A stretch of DNA of 64,000 bases from Pedomonas mirosovicensis (GCF_022569295.1 NZ_JAKFIA010000001.1:1317001-1381000), one strand, 5' to 3'. Shown: positions 10,052-22,145, counted from the first letter of the stretch. The notes: generated by a model not told the origin, from the letters alone. Program-made: numbers and translations.

Positions 10052-10426
10052 ATGAATAGCCGATTTGCCGCGCTGGCTGCGGTCCTGTGCCTCGCTGCAT
10101 GTGCACAGCCGAAGCTGCTTTACACCTGGGGCGGATACCCGGAGCATCTGCTGAAATACCAGCAGAAATCCAGCACGCTGGCAGAGTACGCCAGGAATTT
10201 GCGTCAAGATATCTCGCTGGCTGAAGCTGGCGGCAAGGTGCCGCCGGGCCTGTACGCCGAGTACGGTTACGCTCTGCTGGAGAGCGGAAACGCCCAGGAA
10301 GCCGCGACCTACTTTGCAAAGGAGAGTGAGGCCTGGCCGGAGTCGGCTGCGTTCATGCACAAAATGATCGAGCAGGCTCAGGCATCCGCAGCCCAGACGG
10401 GCGCCGCCAGGGGTCCTACCTCCTGA
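10052..10426 (+). CDS. DUF4810-family lipoprotein
   Basis: 124 aa from the ATG at 10052 (GGGGGG upstream); a TTG at 9872 would extend it with non-signal sequence. Signal peptide with lipobox CLAAC, then PKLLYTWGGYPEHLLKYQ, characteristic of DUF4810, and one TPR-like helix pair (LYAEYGYALLESGNAQEAATYF). In other proteobacteria DUF4810 and DUF799 genes accompany a CsgG-like lipoprotein. Here the DUF799 gene follows 32 bp downstream, but no CsgG-like gene is present. Outer-membrane location inferred. Confidence 0.8.
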   Translation: MNSRFAALAAVLCLAACAQPKLLYTWGGYPEHLLKYQQKSSTLAEYARNLRQDISLAEAGGKVPPGLYAEYGYALLESGNAQEAATYFAKESEAWPESAAFMHKMIEQAQASAAQTGAARGPTS

Positions 10427-10458
10427 GCCGCGCCAAGCACAGTCACGGGAATAGTAAC

Positions 10459-11241
10459 ATGCAACTCAAAGCGACCATGATTCTCGTCGCCGCCGGGCTC
10501 GCCCTTGCCGGATGCGGCACTTCACTGCCGGGCAAGGACTATACCGCGTTCCGGCAGGCCGCGCTGCGCTCGGTGCTGGTGGTGCCGGTCATCAACTATA
10601 CTGGCGATGCGGAAGTGGCGGATCGGTTTTTGGCAACCTTGCCCATGCCCTTGGCGGAGCGAGGCTATTACGTCTTTCCAGCCAGCATGGTGAAGAAGCA
10701 ATTGGAGCTGAACGGGCTGAGCAAGCCCTATCAGATCCATAAAGCCGATACCCGTCAGCTGGCCTCGTTGTTCAACGCGGACTCGGTTCTTTATGTCGAA
10801 GCGCTCAACTGGATGGAAGACGACCGTATTCCATGGCGGCGGATTCTCGTTCGTGTCCTGTACACGCTGAAGGACGGCAGGAGCGGAGCGTTGCTGTGGC
10901 AAGATGAGCGATATTATAGGCATGACCTGCCGGGCGATAACAACCTTGCCCAAGTTGTTGCGCCAGCCATCGCGTCCGTAACTCCGAATGGCCCATCGGA
11001 TTACGCGTCGGTGGCCCTGGCGACGAACGCCGTTGCGCTGCACCTTCCAGGAAAGGGGGTGCCGCATGGTCCCTACTCGCCAATGTACGAGAAGGACGCG
11101 AAGCAATTCCCCGACAATCCGGCTTTGGAACGGTCAAACGCAGAAATTTCAGCGATATCGGCGCCGATGGACGACAAGCCCACGGCGGTGCAGCAAATGC
11201 TGCGGCTCGGCAAGCAACGCAAGGAAGGGGCCGAGGAGTAG
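10459..11241 (+). CDS. DUF799 (GNA1162-like) lipoprotein
   Basis: 260 aa. Lipobox LAGC with Cys at 19. The domain includes VLVVPVINYTGDAEVADRFLATL, MPLAERGYYVFPASMV and ADSVLYVEALNW, matching the DUF799 family to which the Neisseria lipoprotein GNA1162 belongs; its fold resembles the periplasmic TolB/CsgG N-domain. The function of the family is not established. Second gene of a two-lipoprotein operon with the DUF4810 gene. Confidence 0.82.
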   Translation: MQLKATMILVAAGLALAGCGTSLPGKDYTAFRQAALRSVLVVPVINYTGDAEVADRFLATLPMPLAERGYYVFPASMVKKQLELNGLSKPYQIHKADTRQLASLFNADSVLYVEALNWMEDDRIPWRRILVRVLYTLKDGRSGALLWQDERYYRHDLPGDNNLAQVVAPAIASVTPNGPSDYASVALATNAVALHLPGKGVPHGPYSPMYEKDAKQFPDNPALERSNAEISAISAPMDDKPTAVQQMLRLGKQRKEGAEE

Positions 11242-11262
11242 CGCAGGGCCCGTTGGGCTGGC

Positions 11263-11289
11263 TGAGGCCACCCCTGCGGGCTGGCCTCA
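11263..11289. terminator. Hairpin between converging genes
   Basis: TGAGGCCA / TGGCCTCA is a perfect 8-bp stem with an 11-nt loop, between the DUF799 gene (+) and the EVE gene (-), and overlapping the EVE stop codon. No T-run follows, so termination here would be weak. Confidence 0.45.
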
Positions 11290-11691
11290 ATCCACCCCGC
11301 CCATCTCGCAGATCCGCGCCCATGAGGCGTCATCGACGGGCAGGACGGAGAGCCGGGGCTGTTTGACGAGCGCAAGCCCGGCCAACTGTGGTTCGGCCTT
11401 GATGGCGGCGAGCGTCACCGGGCGGGGCAGGGGCGAGAGCGCCTTTACGTCAACGAGGCCGGAGGCGGGGTCGTTTGGGTCCGGATAGAAGGCGCGGGTG
11501 ATCTCTATGAGGCCGACCACCTGCTTCTCGTTGCCGGTGTGGTAGAAGAAGGCGCGGTCGCCCACGGCCATGGCGCGCATGTTCTTGAGCGCCTGGGCGT
11601 TGGCGACGCCATCCCACGCCGTGGTGCTGCTGGCGGCCTGCTGCCCCCAGCTCCAGGAGCCGGGCTCGGTCTTGAGGAGCCAATAAGCCAT
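11287..11691 (-). CDS. EVE-domain protein (PUA-like, modified-base reader family)
   Basis: 134 aa, a stand-alone EVE domain. It shows MAYWLLKTEPGSWSW at the start, then TAWDGVANAQALKNMRAM, VGDRAFFYHTGNEKQVVGLIEI and SVLPVDDASWARICEMGG. EVE domains have the PUA-like fold and several read modified bases in DNA or RNA; single-domain versions in proteobacteria are mostly of unknown role. No restriction or toxin gene is adjacent. 15 bp upstream ends the minus-strand membrane-anchored protein gene, so the two may be co-transcribed. Confidence 0.9.
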   Translation of the reverse strand: MAYWLLKTEPGSWSWGQQAASSTTAWDGVANAQALKNMRAMAVGDRAFFYHTGNEKQVVGLIEITRAFYPDPNDPASGLVDVKALSPLPRPVTLAAIKAEPQLAGLALVKQPRLSVLPVDDASWARICEMGGVD

Positions 11692-11706
11692 CGTGCCTGC
11701 TCCTGA

Positions 11707-12708
11707 CTACTGGAGCCGCGGCGCGGTGGCGGCCCGCTTTTCGCGGTCCTTCAGCACCTCGGCAGGGGAGACGGTTTCATCCTTCAGTCGCTGGGCGCGC
11801 TGGAGGCGGTAAAGGCCAAGGGCCGTTGCCGTGTCGTTCGGTATGGAGACGCAGGAGGCAACAGCGGCCTTCATCCAGTTGAAGCGCTGGAGGATGACTT
11901 CACCCTCCACCCGCTTGGCGGCCTCGCCCGTCGGCAGGCCGGTGGCATTTTCCAGCAGCTTGAGAATACGCCATGCGCCATAGGAGGGGCAGGAGAGGTT
12001 GCGCTGCTCCTTCATCTCGCCAAAGCGGGTGAGCACCACCGGCAGGCCGGAGATGTCATCATCCAGCGCCGAATCCTCTGTCACCACGATTTCCACATGG
12101 CTGCCGAGACGGGGACCGGTCTTCTCGGAAAACAGGCCGACGACGACATCGCGGCCCGCGTTGCGGTCCCAGCGGTGCTCCAGCAGCAACATTTCGAGCG
12201 CGGTGTTCTTGAGCGGGTCAGCCGCATACTGCCGCTTGATGAAATAGGCGGTCTCGGCCAGCGCCGCGGTGAGGCGGGTGACCTCCGGCTGGCCGTTTAT
12301 CAGGCGGACCAGAACGGGCAGGGGTTCATCCTCCGGCGTCTCGCCAAGGGTTTTCGGCAGAGAGGCCAGCGGCAGGGACGGCGGAATGGTAACGCCCGCG
12401 TCCTGCTTGATAACGTTGGTCGGGCGGACGGCATAGCCCGCGCCGCTCTCGGCCTTGGTGAGCTCGCCGATGAAGACGGCAGGCGCGCCGGTGAGGAAGT
12501 TCGCGCCCTGCAGCAACGGCACAACGGGGCCGTCCTCAACGCCGGGCGTGCGGTAGGTATAGGCCTTGGGCGTGAAGAAATCGCCCGGCAACTGCGGCTC
12601 CTCGGGGATCTGCTCATCCGCCCAGCGGACCCACGCCACGATGACAACGGCGAGGATCGCCACAATGATGCAGTAGATAAGGATGCGTTTTCCCTCGGAC
12701 TGTCCCAT
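11707..12708 (-). CDS. Hypothetical membrane-anchored protein
   Basis: 333 aa from the ATG at 12708 (GGAG upstream). Residues ~8-29 form one membrane helix (ILIYCIIVAILAVVIVAWV); the rest is soluble and should face the periplasm. The C-terminal half has two Cys (CPSYGAWR, SCVSIPND) and a helical tail. I recognise no catalytic motif or family. Confidence 0.7.
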   Translation of the reverse strand: MGQSEGKRILIYCIIVAILAVVIVAWVRWADEQIPEEPQLPGDFFTPKAYTYRTPGVEDGPVVPLLQGANFLTGAPAVFIGELTKAESGAGYAVRPTNVIKQDAGVTIPPSLPLASLPKTLGETPEDEPLPVLVRLINGQPEVTRLTAALAETAYFIKRQYAADPLKNTALEMLLLEHRWDRNAGRDVVVGLFSEKTGPRLGSHVEIVVTEDSALDDDISGLPVVLTRFGEMKEQRNLSCPSYGAWRILKLLENATGLPTGEAAKRVEGEVILQRFNWMKAAVASCVSIPNDTATALGLYRLQRAQRLKDETVSPAEVLKDREKRAATAPRLQ

Positions 12709-12878
12709 TTCGCCTGCTCCGCACCGGTCCCGGTTCATTTCACGTGTCGTTTGCCTCTCCTTCCTGCCGAGTTGGGAGCCGGGAGGCAACAGTCAAGCAG
12801 GCCGATGGCCGTTTCTGGTTCGTTACGAATGTGATATTAGCCTCGTGGGGCTAGTCGGAACGTTGGGGGAGCGAAGCT

Positions 12879-14888
12879 ATGATACGAGCCGGGATCGTTG
12901 CCGCGGGTTTGATGGTGTGCGTGTCATCCAACGCGGTCGCAGCCTCGCTGCAGGAAGAGTTCAACGCGGCTCAGGCCGCCGTTGAGAAGGGCGATTTTCC
13001 CAAGGCAGTGGCCGGTTTCGAGAAGGTGCTGGCGCAGCTGCCTGATGACCCCAAGAATCGAACGGTCGCGGTTATCCGCTCCCGCCTGGGTTCGGCCCGC
13101 CTGGCGCTTTTTGATTACGAAGGAGCGATCGAAGTGCTGGAGCAGGCGTTGCCGGGCCTGTCTGATGCGAGCTCCGGCGATGATCGTCAAAACACGCTCT
13201 ATGACTTGGGTAAGGCGCGCGAAGCCTTGCTGGATTATGACGCGGCGCGGCAGGCTTTTACGACTTTGGTTTCGGAGCTTGAGGCAAACAACACGGCCAA
13301 GCCTAAGGATCTTGCGCTGTACCGGATCGCGCTCGCACGCGTCAGTCTGTTCGATGACCCGGACTTTGCCCGGCGCCAGCTTGACCTGGCCCTGCCGGTC
13401 GTGGAGTCCGCGCTGGACGAGAAAAACGATGTCCGTGCTGAGGTTTATACCCTGCGCGGACGTGCCGAACTGATGGCGGGAAAACTGCCTGACGCCAATA
13501 GCTGGTTTGAAAAGGCCCTGGCGGCGGCCGGTGGGCTCGGAACAAAAGTTACTCTCTCAGATGTCCGCATCCGAGGGGATCTGGCGTTGGCGGCGCAGCT
13601 TGTGGGGAATGACTACAAGGTGCGAAAATATCTTGCCTATACCGGCGCAGGGCGCATGGGACAGAAGAATCCGTTGAACGGATCCGATATGCCGCTGCCC
13701 GCCTGCGGAGATGCGACCGGGCTGAAGCCGGACGATGCTGCGGTAATTGAGTTCGCCATCGGCGATGATGGGCAGGTGGTCTTTGTGCAGCCTATCTATG
13801 CCACGCGCACCGGGCCCATGGCGCTGGAGTTCGCCCGAGCGGTCGCCCGCTGGTCCTGGATGCCTGAGGGGTTGAAGGATACCTCGAAGTTCTGGCGCAG
13901 CAGCGTGCGGCTGGAGTTGCGGTGCACGAAGCAGGTGGAGCGCGCCGGGTCTCTTTCCGCGCTCTGGACCGTCTATAATGATTGGCTTGAGGCGAAATCG
14001 GTTCCGTCTGATGGAGTGCAGGTCGAAGATGGAACAAGTGCTGCCAAGGCGGTGGCGCAGTGGCGTGCCGTCCTTGCTGAAAGGGAAGCCAAGGTTGGCA
14101 AGGATGACCTCTCTCTGCTGCCTTTGCTGGTAAACCTCGGCAGTAGTCCCTCTGTGCCGGGCACGGAGGGGAAAGACTTGCTTTCGCGCGCGGAGGCGAT
14201 TGCCGTCGCGCACGATGCGCCTGTTGAGGTTCGTGTTGTTGTAAAGGGCCTCAACATTCAAAAACAGCCCGGCTTGTGGGGACGGCATTGGACCGCTGCT
14301 GTTAAGGATGGCTTCGCCCAATTGCTGGCTGAATTGAGGGAGAAAAACGAGGCGGCAAACCAGGCCGGGGCCTGGGTGCAGACAATGTTGGCGACCGCCC
14401 TCGAACGGCTCCGCGAGTTTGACGCTGCGGAGCAGCATTATCGAGACGTTCTTGCGCTGCCGGTATCAGTGCTTCCCACAGCCGATCCGGTCCGCCAACT
14501 CGCTGCGGTGCGGCTGGCATCGTTGAAGGCTGCCGAGAAGAAATTTGAGGAAGCAGACGGGCTGTTGCAGGCGACGGGCCTGAGCCCTGAGCAATGCGAA
14601 CTGGTGGACGTCAGGCCGGTTGCCCTTAACGCGCGTATGACTTCTTCAGATTTTCCCAGACTGGCCCTGAGCTGGGGCTTCGAGGGATGGGTGAAGGTGA
14701 GCTACGATATCGACGCTGAAGGACGCGTTGTCGAACCGCGCACGGTTATCGCCTATCCACCGTTCATCTTTGGCCCCTCGACCGAGAAGGCGGTTAGTCG
14801 TTTCCGCTATCAACCGATTTATCGGGCGGGCGAGGCCATCGGCTGCACCGGCTATGAACAGGGTATCAACTATCGGTTGGGCCGTTAG
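12879..14888 (+). CDS. Periplasmic TPR protein with TonB-like C-terminal domains
   Basis: 669 aa. Residues 1-22 are a cleavable signal peptide (VSSNAVAA). Residues ~25-240 are TPR-like repeats (FPKAVAGFEKVLAQLP; YEGAIEVLEQALPGL; YDAARQAFTTLV). Residues ~285-345 (AVIEFAIGDDGQVVFVQPIYATRTG) and ~605-669 (WVKVSYDIDAEGRVVEPRTVIAYPP) both resemble the TonB C-terminal domain. Unlike a true TonB it has no membrane anchor or Pro-rich arm, so energy transduction is unlikely; a scaffold role in the envelope is inferred. Confidence 0.7.
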   Translation: MIRAGIVAAGLMVCVSSNAVAASLQEEFNAAQAAVEKGDFPKAVAGFEKVLAQLPDDPKNRTVAVIRSRLGSARLALFDYEGAIEVLEQALPGLSDASSGDDRQNTLYDLGKAREALLDYDAARQAFTTLVSELEANNTAKPKDLALYRIALARVSLFDDPDFARRQLDLALPVVESALDEKNDVRAEVYTLRGRAELMAGKLPDANSWFEKALAAAGGLGTKVTLSDVRIRGDLALAAQLVGNDYKVRKYLAYTGAGRMGQKNPLNGSDMPLPACGDATGLKPDDAAVIEFAIGDDGQVVFVQPIYATRTGPMALEFARAVARWSWMPEGLKDTSKFWRSSVRLELRCTKQVERAGSLSALWTVYNDWLEAKSVPSDGVQVEDGTSAAKAVAQWRAVLAEREAKVGKDDLSLLPLLVNLGSSPSVPGTEGKDLLSRAEAIAVAHDAPVEVRVVVKGLNIQKQPGLWGRHWTAAVKDGFAQLLAELREKNEAANQAGAWVQTMLATALERLREFDAAEQHYRDVLALPVSVLPTADPVRQLAAVRLASLKAAEKKFEEADGLLQATGLSPEQCELVDVRPVALNARMTSSDFPRLALSWGFEGWVKVSYDIDAEGRVVEPRTVIAYPPFIFGPSTEKAVSRFRYQPIYRAGEAIGCTGYEQGINYRLGR

Positions 14889-14948
14889 GCAAGTCGCTGA
14901 AATCGGGCGTTTTCCGCAACGTTTATTCCAGAACTCAGGCGCTACGGT

Positions 14949-14978
14949 TTGAAATCTCTGAAAGCAATTCCATATCAA
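14949..14978 (+). promoter_or_regulatory. Candidate sigma-70 promoter for otsB-otsA
   Basis: TTGAAA (14949-14954) - 18 bp - TATCAA (14973-14978), about 60 bp before the otsB start. TTCAG...CTGAA repeats at 15005-15022 lie in the short leader. Confidence 0.4.
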
Positions 14979-15041
14979 TAGCCTGTTCAGAACGACTTAC
15001 CCGATTTCAGCAAGCTTACTGAAGTTGGCGAGTGGGGACTG

Positions 15042-15773
15042 ATGGATATTGCGGCTGATGAGATCTCTCTGTTTCTTGATCTTGATGGAACGCTGATCGA
15101 TATCGCGCCCCGTCCTGACGCGGTTCATGTGCCGGATGACCTCGTGACCCTGCTTGGGCGGTTGCAACAGCGCCTGGGCGGCGCGGTTGCCGTTATCTCC
15201 GGGCGGCCGCTGACGGATCTGTCCCGACTCCTGCCCCGTTGCCCGGTGCCGTTGGTGGCGGAGCATGGTGCCATTTTCAAGCTGCCGCCGGGCTACCAGT
15301 TCAAGCTTGGCGCACGCTATTGCGTGCCGGAGGCGATGGCCGCCTTCGTGCGCGGCGCGCTTGGCGCGCTGGATGGCGTCATCATCGAGGAAAAGCAAAG
15401 CTGCCTGACAGTGCATTTCCGCCTCGCGCCGGAGCAGAAACCGGTGGTCAAAGCGGCTCTCGAGCGCGCGATCGACCGCTGGCCGACCTTTCGTATCAGC
15501 GAGGCCAAGATGGCGCTGGAGTTGCGCCCACGTGGCCTGGACAAGGGCACGGCGGTGCGCCGCTTGATGCGGTTTTCGCCCTTCCAGGGGCGCAAGCCCA
15601 TTTTCATTGGCGATGATGTTACGGACGAGGACGGTATTCGTGCCTGCCTGCTGCTGGGCGGGCGCGGCATGCGCGTGCCGCAGGATTTTGGCGGTGGGCC
15701 TAGTTCCGTCCGGGAGTGGCTCTGGCGCATCGCGTCGCAAAGCGCACCGCAAACGGCGCAATGTCCACCCTGA
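15042..15773 (+). CDS. otsB: Trehalose-6-phosphate phosphatase
   Basis: 243 aa HAD-superfamily enzyme that removes phosphate from trehalose-6-phosphate. HAD motif I is LFLDLDGTLIDIAP (nucleophile first Asp), motif II AVISGRPLTD, and the late motif IFIGDDVTDEDGI. VEIRP-like MALELRPRGLDKGTAVRRL is typical of OtsB. Directly followed by otsA, giving the complete OtsAB route from UDP-glucose and glucose-6-phosphate. Confidence 0.95.
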   Translation: MDIAADEISLFLDLDGTLIDIAPRPDAVHVPDDLVTLLGRLQQRLGGAVAVISGRPLTDLSRLLPRCPVPLVAEHGAIFKLPPGYQFKLGARYCVPEAMAAFVRGALGALDGVIIEEKQSCLTVHFRLAPEQKPVVKAALERAIDRWPTFRISEAKMALELRPRGLDKGTAVRRLMRFSPFQGRKPIFIGDDVTDEDGIRACLLLGGRGMRVPQDFGGGPSSVREWLWRIASQSAPQTAQCPP

Positions 15774-15835
15774 GAGGGAACGCAAGAGCCCTGCAGGACG
15801 TACCAATGCTTATGACTCAGCCGAAGGAATATAAC

Positions 15836-17299
15836 GTGGCACGACTCGTAATTGTTTCCAACCGGGTGACCATCGGCGGAAAGAAGGGACAGGCTCCGGG
15901 TGGCCTCGCCACGGCGCTCAAGGATGTTCTGACGCCCGAGACGATCTGGTTCGGATGGAGCGGCAAGCGCACGGAGACATCCGGCCGCTTGACGCAGCAC
16001 AATGCTGAAGGCGCCCGGATCATCGCCATGGATTTATCGGAGGAGGATTATAGCAAATTCTATATCGGCTTCGCCAACCGCACCCTCTGGCCGTTGATGC
16101 ATTACCGGCCGGGGCTGCTGCAGTTCGATCGAAGCGACTACGAAGGGTATCTGAAGGTCAACCATCGCTTCGCCGATGCCCTGATGACCATTCTTCAGCC
16201 CGACGACATCGTGTGGGTACACGATTACCATTTCATTCCGCTCGCGGCCTGCTTGCGCCAGCGCAACTTTGCCGGGCGCATCGGTTTTTACTTGCACATT
16301 CCCTTCGCGCCGCCGGCGTTGTTTTCGGTGCTGCCGCCAGGGCGGGCGCTGCTATCGGCGCTGTGCGAATATGACCATGTGGGCTTCCAGACGGAGACGG
16401 ATGCTCACCACTTCCGCGCCTGCGTGCGGGATATCCTGCGCTATTCCATCAGCAAGGAAGGGGTGATTTTCGGCCCGAACCGTCCCTGTATTTCCAGCGC
16501 CATTCCGGTTGGCATCGACACGGAGGGCTTTGCCAACATGGCCGTGCAGGCCGAGCATCAGGACGATGCGGAGCGGCTGCGCGAAAGCATGGGCGGCAAG
16601 GCGCTCATTCTGGGTGTAGACCGGCTGGACTACAGCAAGGGTCTGCCGCAGCGCTTCACCGGCTATGGCCGGCTATTGGAAAAATACCCCGAGCACAGGC
16701 AGCACGTGGGCTTCCTACAGGTGGCTCCGCGCTCGCGCGATGACGTGAAGGAATATCGCGACGTCAAACGCCAGCTCGACCAGTTGGTGGGGCAGATCAA
16801 CGGTCAACACGCTGATTTCGACTGGGTGCCGCTGCGCTACATCACGCGGGACATGCCTCGTTCCATGCTCGCGGGTTTCCATCGGATCGCGCGCGTTGGT
16901 CTCGTCACGCCGCTGAGAGACGGCATGAACCTCGTGGCCAAGGAATATGTGGCAGCGCAGAACCCGAATGATCCAGGCGTGCTGGTGCTCTCCCGCTTCG
17001 CCGGCGCTGCCGCCGAATTGCAGGATGCGTTGCTGATTAACCCCTTCGACCCAGAAGAGATTGCGGACGCGCTGCATATCGCGCTGACCATGTCGCTCTC
17101 GGAACGCCAGGCGCGGTGGCGGCGCATGTATGAAACCATCCGCCGTAATACGGCGGCGGCGTGGAGCCAGGCATGCCTGCAGGCGGTCATGGGCAACCGG
17201 CGGCTGGAGGCGCCGCCGTCCAGCCGCTACCACTGGCAGACGGACCAGCGGCTGGAAGCGCAGAACGAGGAAAACTGGCCGGTGCGCCCGGCGGTTTAA
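15836..17299 (+). CDS. otsA: Trehalose-6-phosphate synthase (GT20)
   Basis: 487 aa from the GTG at 15836, preceded by AAGGA at good spacing and starting with the family N-terminus MARLVIVSNRV. In-frame ATGs at 15806 and 15812 would add about 10 residues. Motifs: GGLATAL, WVHDYHFIPLAACLRQ, GVDRLDYSKGLPQRFTGYG (donor site) and VTPLRDGMNLVAKEYVAAQ. It makes trehalose-6-phosphate, an osmo- and desiccation protectant precursor. Confidence 0.93.
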   Translation: MARLVIVSNRVTIGGKKGQAPGGLATALKDVLTPETIWFGWSGKRTETSGRLTQHNAEGARIIAMDLSEEDYSKFYIGFANRTLWPLMHYRPGLLQFDRSDYEGYLKVNHRFADALMTILQPDDIVWVHDYHFIPLAACLRQRNFAGRIGFYLHIPFAPPALFSVLPPGRALLSALCEYDHVGFQTETDAHHFRACVRDILRYSISKEGVIFGPNRPCISSAIPVGIDTEGFANMAVQAEHQDDAERLRESMGGKALILGVDRLDYSKGLPQRFTGYGRLLEKYPEHRQHVGFLQVAPRSRDDVKEYRDVKRQLDQLVGQINGQHADFDWVPLRYITRDMPRSMLAGFHRIARVGLVTPLRDGMNLVAKEYVAAQNPNDPGVLVLSRFAGAAAELQDALLINPFDPEEIADALHIALTMSLSERQARWRRMYETIRRNTAAAWSQACLQAVMGNRRLEAPPSSRYHWQTDQRLEAQNEENWPVRPAV

Positions 17300-17328
17300 G
17301 CCAGGCCGAGGCGCTGCGGATAAGGCAT

Positions 17329-17359
17329 GGCATGGGCACAGCAGGTGTGTGCCCATGCC
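17329..17359 (+). terminator. Strong hairpin downstream of otsA
   Basis: GGCATGGGCACA / TGTGCCCATGCC is a perfect 12-bp stem with a 7-nt loop, 30 bp after the otsA stop. There is no T-run, so it may be a factor-assisted terminator or a 3'-end stabilising hairpin. Confidence 0.55.
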
Positions 17360-17498
17360 TCGCCCGTTATGCGCCCAGCCGAGGCGAAATTATCCCTGTG
17401 CCGTGCCGTCTTGAATGCGCCGCCATGGACCCCTGACAGCTTCGCGGTGTTTCAACAAGGCAAGTCTGTTGCAGCGTTGGTTTGCAAGGAGGCGTCTG

Positions 17499-18788
17499 AT
17501 GGCGGAACGGCAGGCACCAGGGCCAGGATATCGCGCAGTCATTCTGCCGATCTCCGCGCTGTTGATGGCAACGGCATTTCTCATCATGGGCAGCGGCGTG
17601 CAGGTGCTGGCACTGCCCATTCGCGCGGAAATACTGGATTTCTCGAACCTCACCATCGGTTTTCTCGGAACCGGCTATTTCGCCGGGTTCGTGGTGGGGT
17701 GTCTTTATAGTCCGCGCATCGTGCAGACAGCGGGGCACATCCGCACCTTCGCCGCATTGGTGGCGGTCGCCTCGGCAGTGGTGCTGCTCCATGCCATCGT
17801 GGGCGATCCGGTCATCTGGATCATCTGTCGCTTCGCGACCGGCATATGCGTTGCGGGTATTTCACTCGTGCTGGAGAGCTGGCTGCACGACTATGCGGAC
17901 AACACCAACCGGGGCGTGGTTATGTCCACCTACGTGGGCATCAATCTCACGGTGATGACGATTGGTCAGATGATCGCTACCGGATTCGAGCCGTCCCGCT
18001 TCGAGGCGCTGGCGATTTCTTCCATCCTCGTTTCGTTTGCGGCCGTGCCCATCGCGCTCACCCGCTCGGCCCAGCCCGCGCCGCTGGTGGCGGTGCGTCT
18101 CAGGCCGCGTTATCTGTTCAAGCTGTCGCCCGCCGGGTTTGTGGGCAGCTTCCTTATCGGCATGGCGCATGGCGCATTCTGGACCCTGACGCCGGTCGTT
18201 GCCCGCGGGGCCGCCGAGGCCTCGCCGGATTATGGGCCGCAAAACGCCGTGGCCTATGCGGCCTGGTTCATGAGCGCGGCGGTGATCGGTGGCGCGCTGG
18301 CACAGGCCCCGCTCGGCAAGATTTCCGACCGGATGGAACGGCGCGTTCTTCTAATCCTCATCTGTGGTCTGTCCGCCATTGTCGGCATTTTCGTTATCCA
18401 GACGCTGGGCACGAGCCTTGGTTATTGGACAGCCCTTTTCTTCGGCGCAGTGACGCTGCCCGCCTATGCGGTGGCGGCCGCCCATGTGTTCGACTTCACG
18501 CCGAAGGAGGACATCGTGGAGGCATCCTCCGCCCTGCTCATGGTCAATGCGGCAGGTTCGGCCATCGGCGCGCCGGTGGCCGCTGCTTCCATCGACGCCA
18601 TGGGCGGGCAAGGCCTCTACTGGTTCAACGGCCTCGTCCAGATATTGCTGATCGGCTATGTCGTCTGGCGTATGCGGATCCGCGAGGCTCCACCGGAAGA
18701 GATCAAGGTTCAGTACGACTTCGCCGCGACTTCTCCGGTGATTTCAACCGCCGCGACGGATCTGGAGCACGGTTTGGGCAAGAGCTGA
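17499..18788 (+). CDS. MFS transporter, YcaD-like
   Basis: 429 aa from the ATG at 17499 with AAGGAGG upstream; the frame opens earlier but without a start site. About 12 membrane helices can be traced, with TGYFAGFVVGCLYSPRIVQTAGHIRTF (motif A region) and PLGKISDRMERR at the second half. The N-terminal pattern and late FDFTPKEDIVEASSALLMVNAAGSAIGAP match the YcaD/YfkF group of major facilitators. Substrate unknown. Confidence 0.82.
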   Translation: MAERQAPGPGYRAVILPISALLMATAFLIMGSGVQVLALPIRAEILDFSNLTIGFLGTGYFAGFVVGCLYSPRIVQTAGHIRTFAALVAVASAVVLLHAIVGDPVIWIICRFATGICVAGISLVLESWLHDYADNTNRGVVMSTYVGINLTVMTIGQMIATGFEPSRFEALAISSILVSFAAVPIALTRSAQPAPLVAVRLRPRYLFKLSPAGFVGSFLIGMAHGAFWTLTPVVARGAAEASPDYGPQNAVAYAAWFMSAAVIGGALAQAPLGKISDRMERRVLLILICGLSAIVGIFVIQTLGTSLGYWTALFFGAVTLPAYAVAAAHVFDFTPKEDIVEASSALLMVNAAGSAIGAPVAAASIDAMGGQGLYWFNGLVQILLIGYVVWRMRIREAPPEEIKVQYDFAATSPVISTAATDLEHGLGKS

Positions 18789-18808
18789 AGGCGGTTTTCG
18801 GACCTTGC

Positions 18809-18892
18809 CCAGGGGGAGCACTGCTCCCCCTGGCGGTCCCTGCTTCGGGCGGCTCCAATGCTTCAGGCGGGCAGAGGGCCCAGGCCCTCTGC
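18809..18892. terminator. Two perfect hairpins between converging MFS and uvrA genes
   Basis: Hairpin 1 is CCAGGGGGAGCA / TGCTCCCCCTGG (18809-18833, 1-nt centre). Hairpin 2 is GCAGAGGGCC / GGCCCTCTGC (18871-18892, 2-nt centre). Both sit in the 123-bp gap. The paired, outward hairpin layout recalls the ends of the dispersed elements at 30.2, 52, 55.3 and 61 kb, but the core of that family is absent. Confidence 0.6.
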
Positions 18893-18911
18893 ACAGACAA
18901 GCAACCCCGCC

Positions 18912-21887
<2,976 letters not shown>

Positions 21888-21897
21888 GGTTGTACTT

Positions 21898-21912
21898 GTT
21901 CCATATTTGTTC
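21898..21912. promoter_or_regulatory. LexA (SOS) box upstream of uvrA
   Basis: GTTC-CATATTT-GTTC matches the alphaproteobacterial LexA operator GTTC-N7-GTTC exactly. It lies 10 bp upstream of the uvrA ATG on the minus strand, where it would block transcription initiation. uvrA is a classic SOS gene. The rest of the 258-bp gap 21888-22145 has only a small CCCC-GAT-GGGG hairpin and no convincing gene. Confidence 0.85.
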
Positions 21913-22145
21913 GCCTAACTCAAGAGGCTAGGCGTAGAGCCCCGATGGGGTTTCTCGCCGTCCGGTATCATCGCGGCGCCCCTTGGATGAGCGGCACGGG
22001 AAAGTCTTCCGGAAACGGCCTTCTCCACAACAGCGAGGAGGCAAAAAAGTCAAGCGAAGCATGGCTGTAATCAGGACGGCATGCGGTGCCCTGTGGCCCG
22101 CTTCCGACCGCTGGCGGGGCATGCGCCAGGCGAAGGCTTGCCGTC

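Noticed and set aside
11287-11691. Defence island around the EVE-domain protein
   Set aside because: Neighbours are a lipoprotein pair and a membrane-anchored unknown; no methylase, nuclease or helicase nearby.
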